DNA of 64,000 nucleotides from Paenibacillus curdlanolyticus YK9 (GTDB taxonomy: Bacteria > Bacillota > Bacilli > Paenibacillales > Paenibacillaceae). The first letter of the stretch is position 1; every line of letters begins with the position of its first letter. The position numbers were made by a program, and so were the translations under genes. The stretch lies in contig NZ_AEDD01000003.1 in the NCBI RefSeq assembly GCF_000179615.1, positions 124,001-188,000 on the forward strand, written 5' to 3'. Positions 1 to 8,305 of the stretch are shown one piece after another. The notes beneath the pieces are model-generated. The model did no database searches, was not told the DNA's origin, and worked only from the letters and a program-made list of their open reading frames with translations.

Positions 1-128
1 ATGCTGAGATCGATTGCCATCTGAAGTGCTTCGCGAATCGGTTTAATTCCGATCTGTTCACCTTCTGCGCCTACTACGCGTACCTCGCGAGCCCGGATTT
101 CGTCGTTAATTTGATGTTCTCTGCTAAT
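1..128 (-). CDS. infC: Translation initiation factor IF-3, 5' part (cut by window edge)
   Basis: Only the first 42 codons are inside the window. They read [19 protein letters not shown], which is the conserved IF-3 N-terminus. IF-3 binds the 30S subunit and proofreads initiator tRNA and start codon choice. The start is an ATT codon at 128-126: a GGAGGT ribosome site lies 8 bases upstream, and the only nearby upstream ATG runs into a TAG just before the ATT. AUU starts are the known hallmark of infC and serve its autoregulation. The leader and promoter upstream fit the usual infC-rpmI-rplT operon, whose other genes would lie to the left of the window. Confidence 0.93.
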   Translation of the reverse strand, partial: MSREHQINDEIRAREVRVVGAEGEQIGIKPIREALQMAIDLS

Positions 129-345
129 AACGTGCCACCTCCATAAATTAGTTTCTCATGTATTCACCCAAATAAAAATGCGGGTCCAACAGGACCCGCA
201 TGCCATAACCATTCGTTCGTGCAATGTTATCGCAAGCGGATAACGTGCAGCGTCTTCGATCGGTCGCATATAACCATCTGACATCAATGTCAGGCAGGTG
301 AGAAGCGGGTGCCTCTTCTTAAGCGATAAATTTTAGTGTTACCGG
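129..345 (-). promoter_or_regulatory. infC operon leader, L20-leader-like attenuator
   Basis: The roughly 215-base untranslated leader between the promoter and infC contains an early stem-loop region with the palindrome TGACATTGATGTCA and, closer to infC, a perfect 10-bp terminator hairpin. In Bacillota the infC-rpmI-rplT leader is bound by ribosomal protein L20, which favours premature termination. Position and parts match that mechanism. The exact L20-binding fold was not checked against a covariance model. Confidence 0.7.
171..201 (-). terminator. Attenuator hairpin in the infC leader
   Basis: A perfect 10-bp stem (ATGCGGGTCC with GGACCCGCAT, 4-base loop) is followed on the minus strand by TTTTATT. 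It stops about 40 bases before the infC start, so it is a leader terminator and not a gene-end terminator. Confidence 0.85.
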
Positions 346-348
346 ATT

Positions 349-377
349 ACTATAGCACACTGAGATATCAGCGTCAA
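349..377 (-). promoter_or_regulatory. Sigma-A promoter of infC
   Basis: On the minus strand TTGACG (377-372) and TATAGT (354-349) are separated by exactly 17 bases, a near-consensus sigma-A promoter. Transcription would start near 342 and run through the attenuated leader. Confidence 0.85.
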
Positions 378-402
378 CACTCATACTGCAAAAGATTGCT
401 GA

Positions 403-1644
403 TCAGCTAACCTGCTTGCTCTGCACTTCTTCAAGCCGAATAACGCGCGTATGCTGCGTATGGCTCCATTGCTTGTTGTTCTGCGTAAAGAACGCGTAGA
501 ACGTAATCGGCCACCATGACAGGAGGAAGAACGGCAGCGTAAGCAGATGCGCATACATCCGCCAGTTGCGGACATTTTCAAGGATAAGCGAGAGTGGGAA
601 CATCGCGACGGAAGCCACGATGGCTACGCCAGCCACCCACCAAGGCAGGTACTCATAGATCGAGCCGAAAATATTGTCCGCAGGGATCAAATTGTCGCCC
701 CACAGCACCATCGTCATCAAGAAGCCAAGGAACGTGTTGTAAACCGAGACTGAATATAGCGCCGCATCAAATTTAACGAAGCTGCGTTCCTTGATGCTTG
801 CCCACAGCAGCGGGAAGAAATAGTTGCGGGCTACGTTAAAGTGCCCTTGCATCCAACGAAGGCGTTGGCGCGCGGAAGCGCGGAACGATACCGGCTTCTC
901 ATCGTACACCTTGGCATCGTAATTCAATACCGGATGTACGCCGCGCTGAATGCAGCGCATTGTGAACTCGAGGTCTTCAACGAGGCTCGTAGCGCCCCAG
1001 CCCATATCTTTAAGCAGCTTGGAATCGAAGCACATGCCTGTGCCGCCCAAAAAGTTAGCCATTTTGAGATTGCGGCGGGAAAGCTGCCACAACCGGTTGC
1101 AATACCAGTACGTAATGCCGTATGCCGCGGTAACCCACGAATCGTTCGGATTTTTCGTATCAAGATAGCCTTGAATAACTTGATGACCATCGCACAGATC
1201 ATCATTCATGAGGTGAAGGAAATCGCTGTTGCACAGGTTGTCCGCATCGAACATCACGACCGCGTCATATTGGCGCGGCATGCTCCACAGCTCTTTGAGC
1301 ATCCATTCGATCGCGTAGCCCTTGCCCTTAAGCGTAGTATTTTTGCGGACGCATGCTTTCACCCCGTAGCTGCGGGCGATGTCTGCTGTTCCGTCCGTGC
1401 AGTTGTCGCAAATGACAAACACATCATACAGCTCTTTTGGATAATCCAGATTTTTCAGATTCTCGATCAGCGCGCCTACGACTTGCTCTTCGTTATGCGC
1501 AGCGACGAGTACGGCGAATGACTTCTTCGGTTCATGGCGGCGACTGCTTTTCTTCCGGTAAATACCGAACAGCGCAAGCACGAATTGGTACACGCCGACA
1601 AACGCCAAGAATACTTGAAACGCCATCACTAAAACATTTAACAT
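403..1644 (-). CDS. Membrane glycosyltransferase, family 2
   Basis: This is a 413-residue processive-type GT2 enzyme. It has an N-terminal membrane segment (about 5-27), a cytosolic GT-A domain (about 42-270) and three C-terminal membrane segments. The GT2 motifs are visible: D80 in VICDNC, the metal-binding DAD at 133-135, the catalytic ED at 223-224 and a QRLRW box at 260-264. The last is typical of processive synthases such as cellulose, hyaluronan and poly-GlcNAc synthases. The donor and product cannot be told from sequence; a surface polysaccharide or glycolipid is likely. The ATG start has an AAGGGGGC ribosome site 10 bases upstream. It reads toward infC, and the GT4 glycosyltransferase gene lies upstream in the same direction. 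Confidence 0.85.
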   Translation of the reverse strand: MLNVLVMAFQVFLAFVGVYQFVLALFGIYRKKSSRRHEPKKSFAVLVAAHNEEQVVGALIENLKNLDYPKELYDVFVICDNCTDGTADIARSYGVKACVRKNTTLKGKGYAIEWMLKELWSMPRQYDAVVMFDADNLCNSDFLHLMNDDLCDGHQVIQGYLDTKNPNDSWVTAAYGITYWYCNRLWQLSRRNLKMANFLGGTGMCFDSKLLKDMGWGATSLVEDLEFTMRCIQRGVHPVLNYDAKVYDEKPVSFRASARQRLRWMQGHFNVARNYFFPLLWASIKERSFVKFDAALYSVSVYNTFLGFLMTMVLWGDNLIPADNIFGSIYEYLPWWVAGVAIVASVAMFPLSLILENVRNWRMYAHLLTLPFFLLSWWPITFYAFFTQNNKQWSHTQHTRVIRLEEVQSKQVS

Positions 1645-2015
1645 CTTTTGTTTTGCCCCCTTGAGACCCCTTTTTTAATGTGTTCTCTCTCTGTTATTTG
1701 GTAACTGGCAGCATGATAATCGCAACTACATCCATCTACGGTCGCCGTCTTCGCGACGTTCTATCTATTTTTCGTAAATCCTTATTATTTTGCGACCATA
1801 GTGAATTTTGCACCGTTCTGGCAGCTTTGTCAAAAACGGTTTTCGCGCCCATACCGCCTTTTACGCTTGGAAAAACGCTTCCACGGCAACCGAACTTCAC
1901 TGTTGCCCCGAATTACGCCCGCTTCCCCCTTATTTTCATCCATTTGCGGCAATTTTAATGCTTACGTACTCCTTAACGAATGAATCGACATTTCGGTTCC
2001 GTTCGATTTGCCCCC
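1645..2015. other. Intergenic region, no gene seen
   Basis: These 371 bases between two co-oriented glycosyltransferase genes show no open frame with a ribosome site, no strong hairpin and no repeat. The promoter of the downstream gene is probably here, but I could not place a convincing -35/-10 pair. Confidence 0.5.
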
Positions 2016-3197
2016 TCATGTGACAAAACGGTGAACCGTCTTGCCCCCTTCTCCAGCTTCAGCTTCCCGAAATTGTGACAGCAGCCGATCAAATATAGCC
2101 TCCCACGACTGGCTCTGCGCATAAGCGATCCCGCGCTCCGCCAAAACAAGCCGCTGCTCCGGATTCCGGTACAACAGCTCCAGCGCGCTCGCGAAAGCCT
2201 CCACATCGCCAGGCTCGCACAGCAGCCCATTTTCTCGGTGCGTGACTGTGTCCGCAACTCCGCCTGCCGCAGCACATACGACCGGCGTACCTGAAGCCAT
2301 CGCTTCAAGGACCACATTGCCAAAGGTTTCTGTCGATGAAGGGAACAGAAATACATCTGCCGCCGCGTACAACGCTCGAAGCGCAGGCAGCTCCGTGAAG
2401 CCTAGGAATGAAACCGGCAGTTGGTCCCGCTTGCAGCGTTCAGCCAATTCTGCCGCAGATGGGCCGTCTCCCGCAATAAGTAGGACTGCCTCTGGACAGC
2501 TGGATTGACGGAATCGTTCAAAAGCATCAATCGCTACGCCAACATCCTTCTCCGGCGCGAGTCTTCCAACATAAAGCACGACAAACCGCTCTGGCTCGAT
2601 TCCAAGCGACGCCAACACCTTCGAGCGATCGACTCCAGGGAAATACTGATTTTGGGCAATGCCTCTTGGCCATACCTGAAGCCGCTCCTCGCGCCATCCC
2701 CGTTTGACGAGATCAGAGCGTGTGGAGGGCGACGGTACGAAAATAGACTGGCAGTCCTGATGGAACCACTCCATGTACCTCCATAACATCTTTACCATCC
2801 ACTGAAGATTGTAAAACGGCAAGTAGCGGTCAAAGTTGGTATGGTACGAAGCGACCAGCGGAATGTGCAGCTTCTTTGCATAATGAACACCGAACAGCCC
2901 CATGTTGAATGGCGTAGCAACATGAATAAGCGTTGGCTTGAATTCAAGCAACGCGCGACGAATCGGAAACGGATTAGGCAGCGCCCACCTGCATTCCGGA
3001 TATAGGAAAAACGGCAATGAAGCAAACCGCTGCACATGAATCGACGAGTGGCGCGGCGGGTGGCCGGAGGCAGGATCAGGCGCAAACACTTGGACCTCCA
3101 CCCCTTGTAAACGCAAATATTCCGTCCATCGGCCCAGCGTCCGGGCAACCCCGTTAACCTCTGGGTCATACGTATCGGTGAATAGAGCCAAACGCAT
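2016..3197 (-). CDS. Glycosyltransferase, family 4 (GT-B fold)
   Basis: This 393-residue GT-B enzyme is close in layout to lipid-linked sugar transferases of the MgtA/SqdX type. The N-terminus LFTDTYDPEVNGVART and residues ASYHTNFDRY (116-125) are typical acceptor-side features of that group. The C-terminal donor domain starts near 200 and has GRLAPEK (211-217) and the E-x7-E pair E290/E298. No membrane segment is obvious, so it is probably cytosolic or peripheral. It may glycosylate diacylglycerol or another lipid for the envelope; the substrate is inference. The ATG start lies after AGGCGATC-type purine-rich sequence. The next co-directional gene is a GT2 enzyme, and a PAP2 phosphatase is divergent, which suggests a small envelope-lipid neighbourhood. 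Confidence 0.83.
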   Translation of the reverse strand: MRLALFTDTYDPEVNGVARTLGRWTEYLRLQGVEVQVFAPDPASGHPPRHSSIHVQRFASLPFFLYPECRWALPNPFPIRRALLEFKPTLIHVATPFNMGLFGVHYAKKLHIPLVASYHTNFDRYLPFYNLQWMVKMLWRYMEWFHQDCQSIFVPSPSTRSDLVKRGWREERLQVWPRGIAQNQYFPGVDRSKVLASLGIEPERFVVLYVGRLAPEKDVGVAIDAFERFRQSSCPEAVLLIAGDGPSAAELAERCKRDQLPVSFLGFTELPALRALYAAADVFLFPSSTETFGNVVLEAMASGTPVVCAAAGGVADTVTHRENGLLCEPGDVEAFASALELLYRNPEQRLVLAERGIAYAQSQSWEAIFDRLLSQFREAEAGEGGKTVHRFVT

Positions 3198-3402
3198 CGT
3201 AGATCGCCTCCGCTTCGGGACTTAATCGGCTAAAAATCGCGCCTCAGCCTCATTGTACGCAGCCATTGCGCTAACATTCGTTAAATATAAGCAAGGACTG
3301 TTACCTTGAAGTCAACGCCGATTTAAGGGTTCATTAATATTCGTTTATCATCCCGTTGACACAGCGCGAACAATGCAATGCTACATTATCAGCAGCACAA
3401 AA

Positions 3403-3430
3403 AACCGCTCCGCACGTATGCGGAACGGTT
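3403..3430 (-). terminator. Hairpin terminator, minus direction
   Basis: AACCGTTCCGCA and TGCGGAGCGGTT pair around a CG-TA loop and are followed by TTTTTTG on the minus strand. It would shield the GT4 gene from read-through originating at trmB. Confidence 0.6.
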
Positions 3431-3469
3431 TCATTTCGGGCATTGGTGCCCCTAAACGGAGGGATCTGG

Positions 3470-4027
3470 ATGGAGCGCATGATGGGGTGGCTTCGTACCC
3501 AAGACCGCCAATTGCTGTTGATCGCGAATAAGCGATCAGCCAACCGCTGGATCCAGGCCTGCCTCGGCAGATGGCTCGGCACCATTACCCATATGGGCGG
3601 CGCAACGTTTACGCTTGCAACCGGCCTGCTTATCGCCTTGGCGAGCAGCTCGGATCTATGGCGTACAGCGGGCTGGCAGTGTTTGCTTGCCGTCGCGCTA
3701 AGCCATTTGCCGGTAGCCATTATGAAGCGCCGCTTCCGCAGGCTGCGTCCCTACCAAAAGCTTCCTTTCATTAACGCTTGCCATCACCCGCTTCAAGACT
3801 CTTCGTTCCCCTCCGGCCATACGACAGCCATTTTCTCTTGGCTGCTTCCCCTAACGCTTGCAGCAAGCGCGTCCGCCCTATACATGATCCCCGCGGCGCT
3901 GCTCGTTGGCTTGTCAGTCGCATGGTCCCGCATGTACCTCGGGCTTCACTACCCATCCGATGTGACAGCAGGCTTCCTGCTAGGCACGGCTACAAGCGCA
4001 AGCATCGTCTCGCTGTGGCCCATCTAA
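3470..4027 (+). CDS. PAP2-family membrane phosphatase
   Basis: This 185-residue integral membrane protein carries the three PAP2 signature blocks: K86-x6-R93-P94, PSGH at 114-117, and S153-R154-x5-H160-x3-D164. H117 and H160 are the expected catalytic histidines. Proteins of this size dephosphorylate undecaprenyl pyrophosphate (BcrC-like), phosphatidylglycerophosphate or phosphatidate on the outer face of the membrane; which one cannot be told. The open frame extends upstream to 3356, but the ATG at 3470 follows GGAGGGATCTGG and gives a normal family length. It ends 5 bases from the convergent trmB gene. Confidence 0.88.
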   Translation: MERMMGWLRTQDRQLLLIANKRSANRWIQACLGRWLGTITHMGGATFTLATGLLIALASSSDLWRTAGWQCLLAVALSHLPVAIMKRRFRRLRPYQKLPFINACHHPLQDSSFPSGHTTAIFSWLLPLTLAASASALYMIPAALLVGLSVAWSRMYLGLHYPSDVTAGFLLGTATSASIVSLWPI

Positions 4028-4032
4028 AGCTT

Positions 4033-4806
4033 CTATTCTTCTGAAGCCGCATCGTCCTCATCATCGGATTGATCCTGCTTCGCAGCCTCCGCATCTACCT
4101 GGGATGCTTCTCGCTTCGCTTGGCGCCAAGCCGCGATTGGCTCTTCGCCGATCAGCACCTCGATGCGGTGAATGTTTTGTCCGCGCTCGTAAAACTTCAT
4201 CTCATACTCTGTCGGCACGAGATCATCGCGCAAGCCATCCTTATGCAGGTTAAGCGCGATGTTGCGGGTTAAGAGCTCCATATCCGCGAAGCTATTCAGC
4301 GAAAACTCGAACAACGACTGGGAATCGGTTTTAAAATGAATCTCCCCGCGCGCATTGAGCGCCTCCATATACTTGCGCACGAATCGCGGATGCGTCAGGC
4401 GACGGCGCGCATGCTTGGCTTTCGGCCATGGATCGCTGAAGTTCAAGTAGACGCGCTCAAGCTCGCCTTTGTCGAAGATGTTTTCGATGCCTTCGATATT
4501 CGCGCGAAGCAGCGCCAGGTTCGGAGGGCTGTCCACACCGCGCTCTGCCCAAATGTTACGCGCCTTCTCCGCGCCTCGGCGAATCAGCTCATCGTACATG
4601 TCTACGCCGATGTAGTTAATTTCCGGATTGCGGAAGCTCATCGTGCTAATAAACTGTCCTTTGCCCATTCCCAGCTCGACATAGATCGGATGATCATTGC
4701 CGAAAAACTCATGCCAGCGCCCTTTGTAAGCGGTCCCGTCTAGTACGACAAGCTCCGGCTGGCTCTCTATGCTTTCAAGAATTCCTTTTCTACCGCGTAA
4801 TCGCAT
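4033..4806 (-). CDS. trmB: tRNA (guanine-N7-)-methyltransferase
   Basis: This is a 257-residue TrmB enzyme that methylates G46 of tRNA using S-adenosylmethionine. The AdoMet-binding loop VELGMGKGQF, GVDMYDELI, and the tRNA-binding/catalytic FSDPWPKAKHARRRL block with TDSQSLFEFS are all present. The ATG at 4806 has GGAGG 11 bases upstream; a TTG six codons further up would place that ribosome site inside the gene. The C-terminal 25 residues form an acidic tail (DQSDDEDDAASEE) beyond the usual family end, whose role is unknown. It is convergent with the PAP2 gene. Confidence 0.95.
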   Translation of the reverse strand: MRLRGRKGILESIESQPELVVLDGTAYKGRWHEFFGNDHPIYVELGMGKGQFISTMSFRNPEINYIGVDMYDELIRRGAEKARNIWAERGVDSPPNLALLRANIEGIENIFDKGELERVYLNFSDPWPKAKHARRRLTHPRFVRKYMEALNARGEIHFKTDSQSLFEFSLNSFADMELLTRNIALNLHKDGLRDDLVPTEYEMKFYERGQNIHRIEVLIGEEPIAAWRQAKREASQVDAEAAKQDQSDDEDDAASEE

Positions 4807-4882
4807 CGTCTGTTCGTCCTCCAATTCAAAACTAGAACTATTGTGCCTAAGTTACGCCGGAAAGTAAAGAGGCGGATATAAA

Positions 4883-4916
4883 AAGAAAAAACAGCCTGCG
4901 CTTGATCGCGGGCTGT
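4883..4916 (-). terminator. Intrinsic terminator
   Basis: ACAGCCCGCG and CGCAGGCTGT form a stem followed on the minus strand by TTTTTTCTTTTT. It ends the 70-residue gene at 4967-5179. Confidence 0.88.
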
Positions 4917-4966
4917 TACTTGAATTACCAACATATGGGTCGTAAGCGCTTGCTAACAGGCGCCTA

Positions 4967-5179
4967 TTAATTTAAGTAGTCGTACGAAATACCGTCTCGG
5001 CTGCCGCCGTTTTCAATTTCATAAGTTTGCTCCAGCACTTCGTTCAGCTTCTTGCGAGCGGACACTTCCAACACATGATTGTTAGGGAAGCGCGCCCCTG
5101 CCAGCACCATCAGTTCTTTAACCGTCAGCTCAACCTTCACTTTATCTTCGCCATGTGGAATCTTCAATCCCGTATTCAT
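4967..5179 (-). CDS. Small conserved-looking protein, function unknown
   Basis: This 70-residue soluble protein is not recognised. It has a GAGGTG ribosome site 7 bases before the ATG and its own strong terminator, so it is very probably a real, separately transcribed gene. The sequence is charged, with a KVELTVKELMVLAG stretch and a C-terminal SYDYLN. There are no cysteines, membrane segments or known motifs. The pattern of a short alternating strand followed by an amphipathic helix suggests a small folded domain. No function is assigned. Confidence 0.7.
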   Translation of the reverse strand: MNTGLKIPHGEDKVKVELTVKELMVLAGARFPNNHVLEVSARKKLNEVLEQTYEIENGGSRDGISYDYLN

Positions 5180-5462
5180 TGCGCATCACCTCATCGATTT
5201 TTTCAATATTATTACCAGAAAATCGACATTATATGTCATACGTTGCGATGGAAGAGAAAATGAGTTTTTCATTGATTTGTCGCACTTTTAATTTAACACA
5301 TCATGTAAGGTATAGCAAGCATTTTTCGAAAATCGGGCTAATTTATTTCCAGTAGATTTTAAACTGCGTTTTCGCCTTATCGTGGCATTCCGACCGGAAT
5401 TTCGCTACAATAAACGTTAGCGGGCAATCCCGGAACATCGTGATTCAAGAGAAGGAGCTATT

Positions 5463-6428
5463 ATGACAATCGCAAGCAACGCCGTTACGCCGGAGCAGCA
5501 GCCGATGCTGTGGAGCGACAAACGGTTTCATACATGGAATTATGAGATGCGGGAGCAGTTCGGCGAAAAGGTGTTCAAGGTTATGCTCGACGCGGGCTTC
5601 ACCTGCCCCAATCGGGACGGCTCGATCGCCAAGGGCGGCTGTACGTTTTGCAGCGCTCGCGGCTCGGGCGATTTTGCCGGACGCCGGCGCGACGACCTCG
5701 TGACGCAGTTCAATACGATTCGCGACCGCCAGCATCAAAAATGGCCGAACGCCAAATACATCGGCTATTTCCAAGCCTACACCAATACGTACGCGCCAGT
5801 TGAAGAGCTTCGGGAATATTTTGAAGTCATTCTGGAGCAGCCGGGCGTCGTTGGTTTATCCATTGCGACACGCCCCGACTGTCTGCCTGACGACGTTATC
5901 GATTACTTGGCCGAACTGAATGAACGGACATACCTGTGGCTCGAAATGGGCTTGCAGACGATTCATGAATCGACCTCTGAGCTCATTAATCGCGCTCATG
6001 ATACCGCCTGCTACGAGGATGCCGTTCGGCGTCTGCGCGCAAGAGGAATCCGCGTCTGCGCGCATATCATCTACGGCCTCCCGCAGGAGACGCACCAGAT
6101 GATGATGGACACTTGCCGAGCTGTCGCTCGAATGGATGTGCAAGGCATCAAAATTCATCTGCTCCATCTCATGCGCAAAACGCCGATGGTCAAGCAGCAC
6201 GAAGCCGGACTTCTCCGTTTCCTCGAAATGGACGAATATATCGGCCTTATCGCCGACTCGCTGGAGCTGCTGCCTCCCGAAATGATCGTCCATCGCCTGA
6301 CGGGCGATGCGCCTCGCGATCTGCTCATCGGCCCGATGTGGAGTCTGAAAAAATGGGAAGTGCTTAACGCAATCGACGCAGAGCTGGCCCGCCGTAACAC
6401 GTGGCAAGGCCGACTCTGGCAAGGGTAG
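5463..6428 (+). CDS. ytqA: Radical SAM protein, YtqA/TIGR01212 family
   Basis: This 321-residue radical SAM enzyme has its cluster cysteines in CPNRDGSIAKGGCTFC (CxxxxxxxxxxxCxxC, the long-loop variant of this family). Downstream motifs include YFQAYTNTYAP and GLSIATRPDCLPDDVIDYL, followed by an Elp3-like core. Members are found next to ytqB and act in an undefined RNA or cofactor modification. The ATG follows AGAAGGAGC, and TACAAT at 5406-5411 is a possible -10 box. ytqB starts 5 bases after the stop, so the pair is an operon. Confidence 0.9.
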   Translation: MTIASNAVTPEQQPMLWSDKRFHTWNYEMREQFGEKVFKVMLDAGFTCPNRDGSIAKGGCTFCSARGSGDFAGRRRDDLVTQFNTIRDRQHQKWPNAKYIGYFQAYTNTYAPVEELREYFEVILEQPGVVGLSIATRPDCLPDDVIDYLAELNERTYLWLEMGLQTIHESTSELINRAHDTACYEDAVRRLRARGIRVCAHIIYGLPQETHQMMMDTCRAVARMDVQGIKIHLLHLMRKTPMVKQHEAGLLRFLEMDEYIGLIADSLELLPPEMIVHRLTGDAPRDLLIGPMWSLKKWEVLNAIDAELARRNTWQGRLWQG

Positions 6429-6433
6429 CCGCG

Positions 6434-7024
6434 ATGGGCTTCCTATCCGTGCTCAGCACGGCCCATCAGTGGATCCGAGAGCGCGTCTCTCCGGGAGATG
6501 CCGTTATTGACGCGACTGCCGGCAACGGCGTCGATACTCGGTTTCTCGCAGAGCTCGTCGGTCCGCGCGGCGCCGTTTATGCTTTTGACATTCAAGAGGC
6601 TGCGCTTCTAGCGACACGCGAGCGCTTGGCGCCGCTAGAAGACGAGGGGCGGCTTCCCGCTTTGCAGCTCGTGCTGGACAGCCATGAACGAATGGCTGCG
6701 CATGTGCAGCCTAAGCACGCAGGCGCAATCGCGGCCGTTATGTTTAATCTGGGCTACTTGCCCGGCGCAGACCCCACGATCATCACAAAGCCGGATTCAT
6801 CGATTGCTGCGTTGTCCGAAGCGCTCGCGCTGCTGAAGCCCGGCGGCATTCTGACTTGCGTCCTTTACCCCGGGCACCCCGGCGGCGATGACGAAGCCGA
6901 CGCTGTAGCGCAATGGTGCGCTGCACTGCCGTCAACTGCCGGACAAGCTGTCGTCTACCGAATGGCGCAAAAGCCGACCGCCCCTTATTTGGTCGCGATC
7001 GAGCGCAGCCGCAAGCGGCAGTAA
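6434..7024 (+). CDS. ytqB: Class I SAM-dependent methyltransferase, YtqB family
   Basis: This 196-residue methyltransferase has the AdoMet-binding DATAGNGVDTRFL motif near the N-terminus, MFNLGYLPG (motif IV of the YtqB/rRNA methylase-like family) and GGILTCVLYPGHPGG. An in-frame GTG exists at 6401 inside ytqA, but the ATG at 6434 has AAGGG 8 bases upstream and gives the family length. YtqB was reported from B. subtilis as a SAM-dependent enzyme of uncertain target; the partner YtqA suggests a shared modification pathway. Confidence 0.88.
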   Translation: MGFLSVLSTAHQWIRERVSPGDAVIDATAGNGVDTRFLAELVGPRGAVYAFDIQEAALLATRERLAPLEDEGRLPALQLVLDSHERMAAHVQPKHAGAIAAVMFNLGYLPGADPTIITKPDSSIAALSEALALLKPGGILTCVLYPGHPGGDDEADAVAQWCAALPSTAGQAVVYRMAQKPTAPYLVAIERSRKRQ

Positions 7025-7061
7025 CGCAACATCCAATATAAAATAAAGGGAGAGATTAACG

Positions 7062-7457
7062 ATGGCCATTCGCAAAATCGAGCATGTCGGCATTATGGTA
7101 ACGAATATTGAGCTTTCCATTAGCTATTACACGAAGGTGCTCGGTCTGGAGCATCGTAAAACGATGACGCATTCGAATGGCGTCATTCGCCTCGCTTTCC
7201 TTGCGTTCCCGGGGCATGAAGAAACGGAAATCGAGCTGATCGAAGGCTACAATAGCGAGCTTCCTGCAGAGGGCAAGGTTCATCACGTTGCCTTCACCGT
7301 AGATGATGTCGAGGTCGAATTCACACGGATCAAGCAGCTGCAAGTGCCGCTTCGCGATACGGAAATTACGACGCTGCCAGACGGCAGCCGTTACTTCTTC
7401 TTCTACGGGCCGGATGGCGAGCTGTTCGAGCTGTTCCAGCCGGGGACGGCGCAGTAG
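7062..7457 (+). CDS. VOC (glyoxalase/dioxygenase-fold) protein
   Basis: This is a 131-residue single VOC domain with the paired beta-alpha-beta3 halves: IEHVGIMVTNIELSISYYTKVLGL and HHVAFTVDDVEVEFTRI. It ends with the metal-ligand strand GELFELFQ. H8, H-H near 83 and the terminal E are candidate metal ligands. The layout resembles lactoylglutathione lyase and methylmalonyl-CoA epimerase proteins, but the substrate is not predictable. It has an AAAGGGAGAG ribosome site and lies 37 bases after ytqB, and a strong terminator follows. Confidence 0.85.
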   Translation: MAIRKIEHVGIMVTNIELSISYYTKVLGLEHRKTMTHSNGVIRLAFLAFPGHEETEIELIEGYNSELPAEGKVHHVAFTVDDVEVEFTRIKQLQVPLRDTEITTLPDGSRYFFFYGPDGELFELFQPGTAQ

Positions 7458-7476
7458 TCTCTATTATGACCCATTC

Positions 7477-7525
7477 AAAAAGAGGCCGTTTCAGACGTAT
7501 GCCACGTCTGAAACGGCCTCTTTTT
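7477..7525 (+). terminator. Strong, bidirectional-looking terminator
   Basis: AAAAAGAGGCCGTTTCAGACGT pairs almost perfectly with ACGTCTGAAACGGCCTCTTTTT across a short loop. It ends the ytqA-ytqB-VOC operon and lies directly before the 51-bp array. Confidence 0.92.
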
Positions 7526-7530
7526 ATGAC

Positions 7531-8298
7531 TTATTCACGCTCATGCTGGCGCGGGCGAGGATTATGGCACTTTTTTGTTCCCTATTCACGCCCATGCTGG
7601 CGTGGGCGGTGATTACGGCACTTTTTTGTTCTCTATTCGCGCCCACGCTGGCGCGGGCGGTGATTACGGCACTTTTTTGTTCCCTATTCGCGCCCATGCT
7701 GGCGTGGGCGGTGATTACGGCACTTTTTTGTTCCCTATTCGCGCTCATGCTGGCGCGGGCGGTGATTACGGTACTTTTTTGTTCCCTATTCGCGCTCATG
7801 CTGGCGCGGGCGCCGTTTACGGCACTTTTTGTTCCCTATTCGCGCCCACACTGGCGCGGGCGCCGTTTACGGCACTTTTTTGTTCCCTATTCGCGCCCAC
7901 ACTGGCGTGAACGGCGATTACGGCACTTTTTTGTTCCCTATTCGCGCCCATGCTGGCGTGCGCCGTTTACGGCACTTTTTTGTTCCCTATTCGCGCCCAC
8001 GCTGGCGCGGGCTGTGATTACGGCACTTTTTTGTTCCCTATTCGCGCCCACGCTGGCGCGGGCGGTGATTACGGTACTTTTTTGTTCTCTATTCGCGCCC
8101 ACGCTGGCGCGGGCGGTGATTACGACACTTTTTTGTTCCCTATTCGCGCTCATGCTGGCGTAGGCGGCGATTACGACACTTTTTTGTTCCCTATTCGCGC
8201 TCATGCTGGCGTGGGCGGCGATTACGACACTTTTTTGTTCCCTATTCGCGTCCATGCTGGCGCAGACGCCGTTTACGGCACTTTTTTTGTACCTTATC
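7531..8298. repeat. 51-bp tandem array no. 1 (15 units)
   Basis: About 15 units in uniform head-to-tail order. The CTATTC landmark recurs at 7531, 7582, 7633, 7684, 7735, 7786, 7836, 7887, 7938, 7987, 8038, 8089, 8140, 8191, 8242 and (degenerate) 8293. Thirteen of the 15 intervals are exactly 51 bases; the other two are 50 and 49. Each unit has a T6 run, TTCCCTATTCGC and a GC-rich palindrome (GCGCC..GGCGC within CGCCC-N10-GGGCG). Because 51 is a multiple of 3, several frames stay open, but none has a ribosome site. The array fills the gap between two convergent genes. Confidence 0.95.
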
Positions 8299-8305
8299 GC
8301 CTTCT

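Noticed and set aside
3350-3385. Promoter TTGACA..TACATT upstream of the PAP2 gene
   Set aside because: The spacer is 20 bases, too long for a confident sigma-A promoter.
7303-8163. Long open frames through array 1 on both strands (17-residue repeats)
   Set aside because: They arise because 51 is divisible by three and units lack stops. No ribosome site, start context or composition supports translation, and two units change the frame.
7531-8298. CRISPR array
   Set aside because: The 51-bp units follow each other without unique spacers, and no cas genes are present. The same holds for the arrays at 34211 and 49263.
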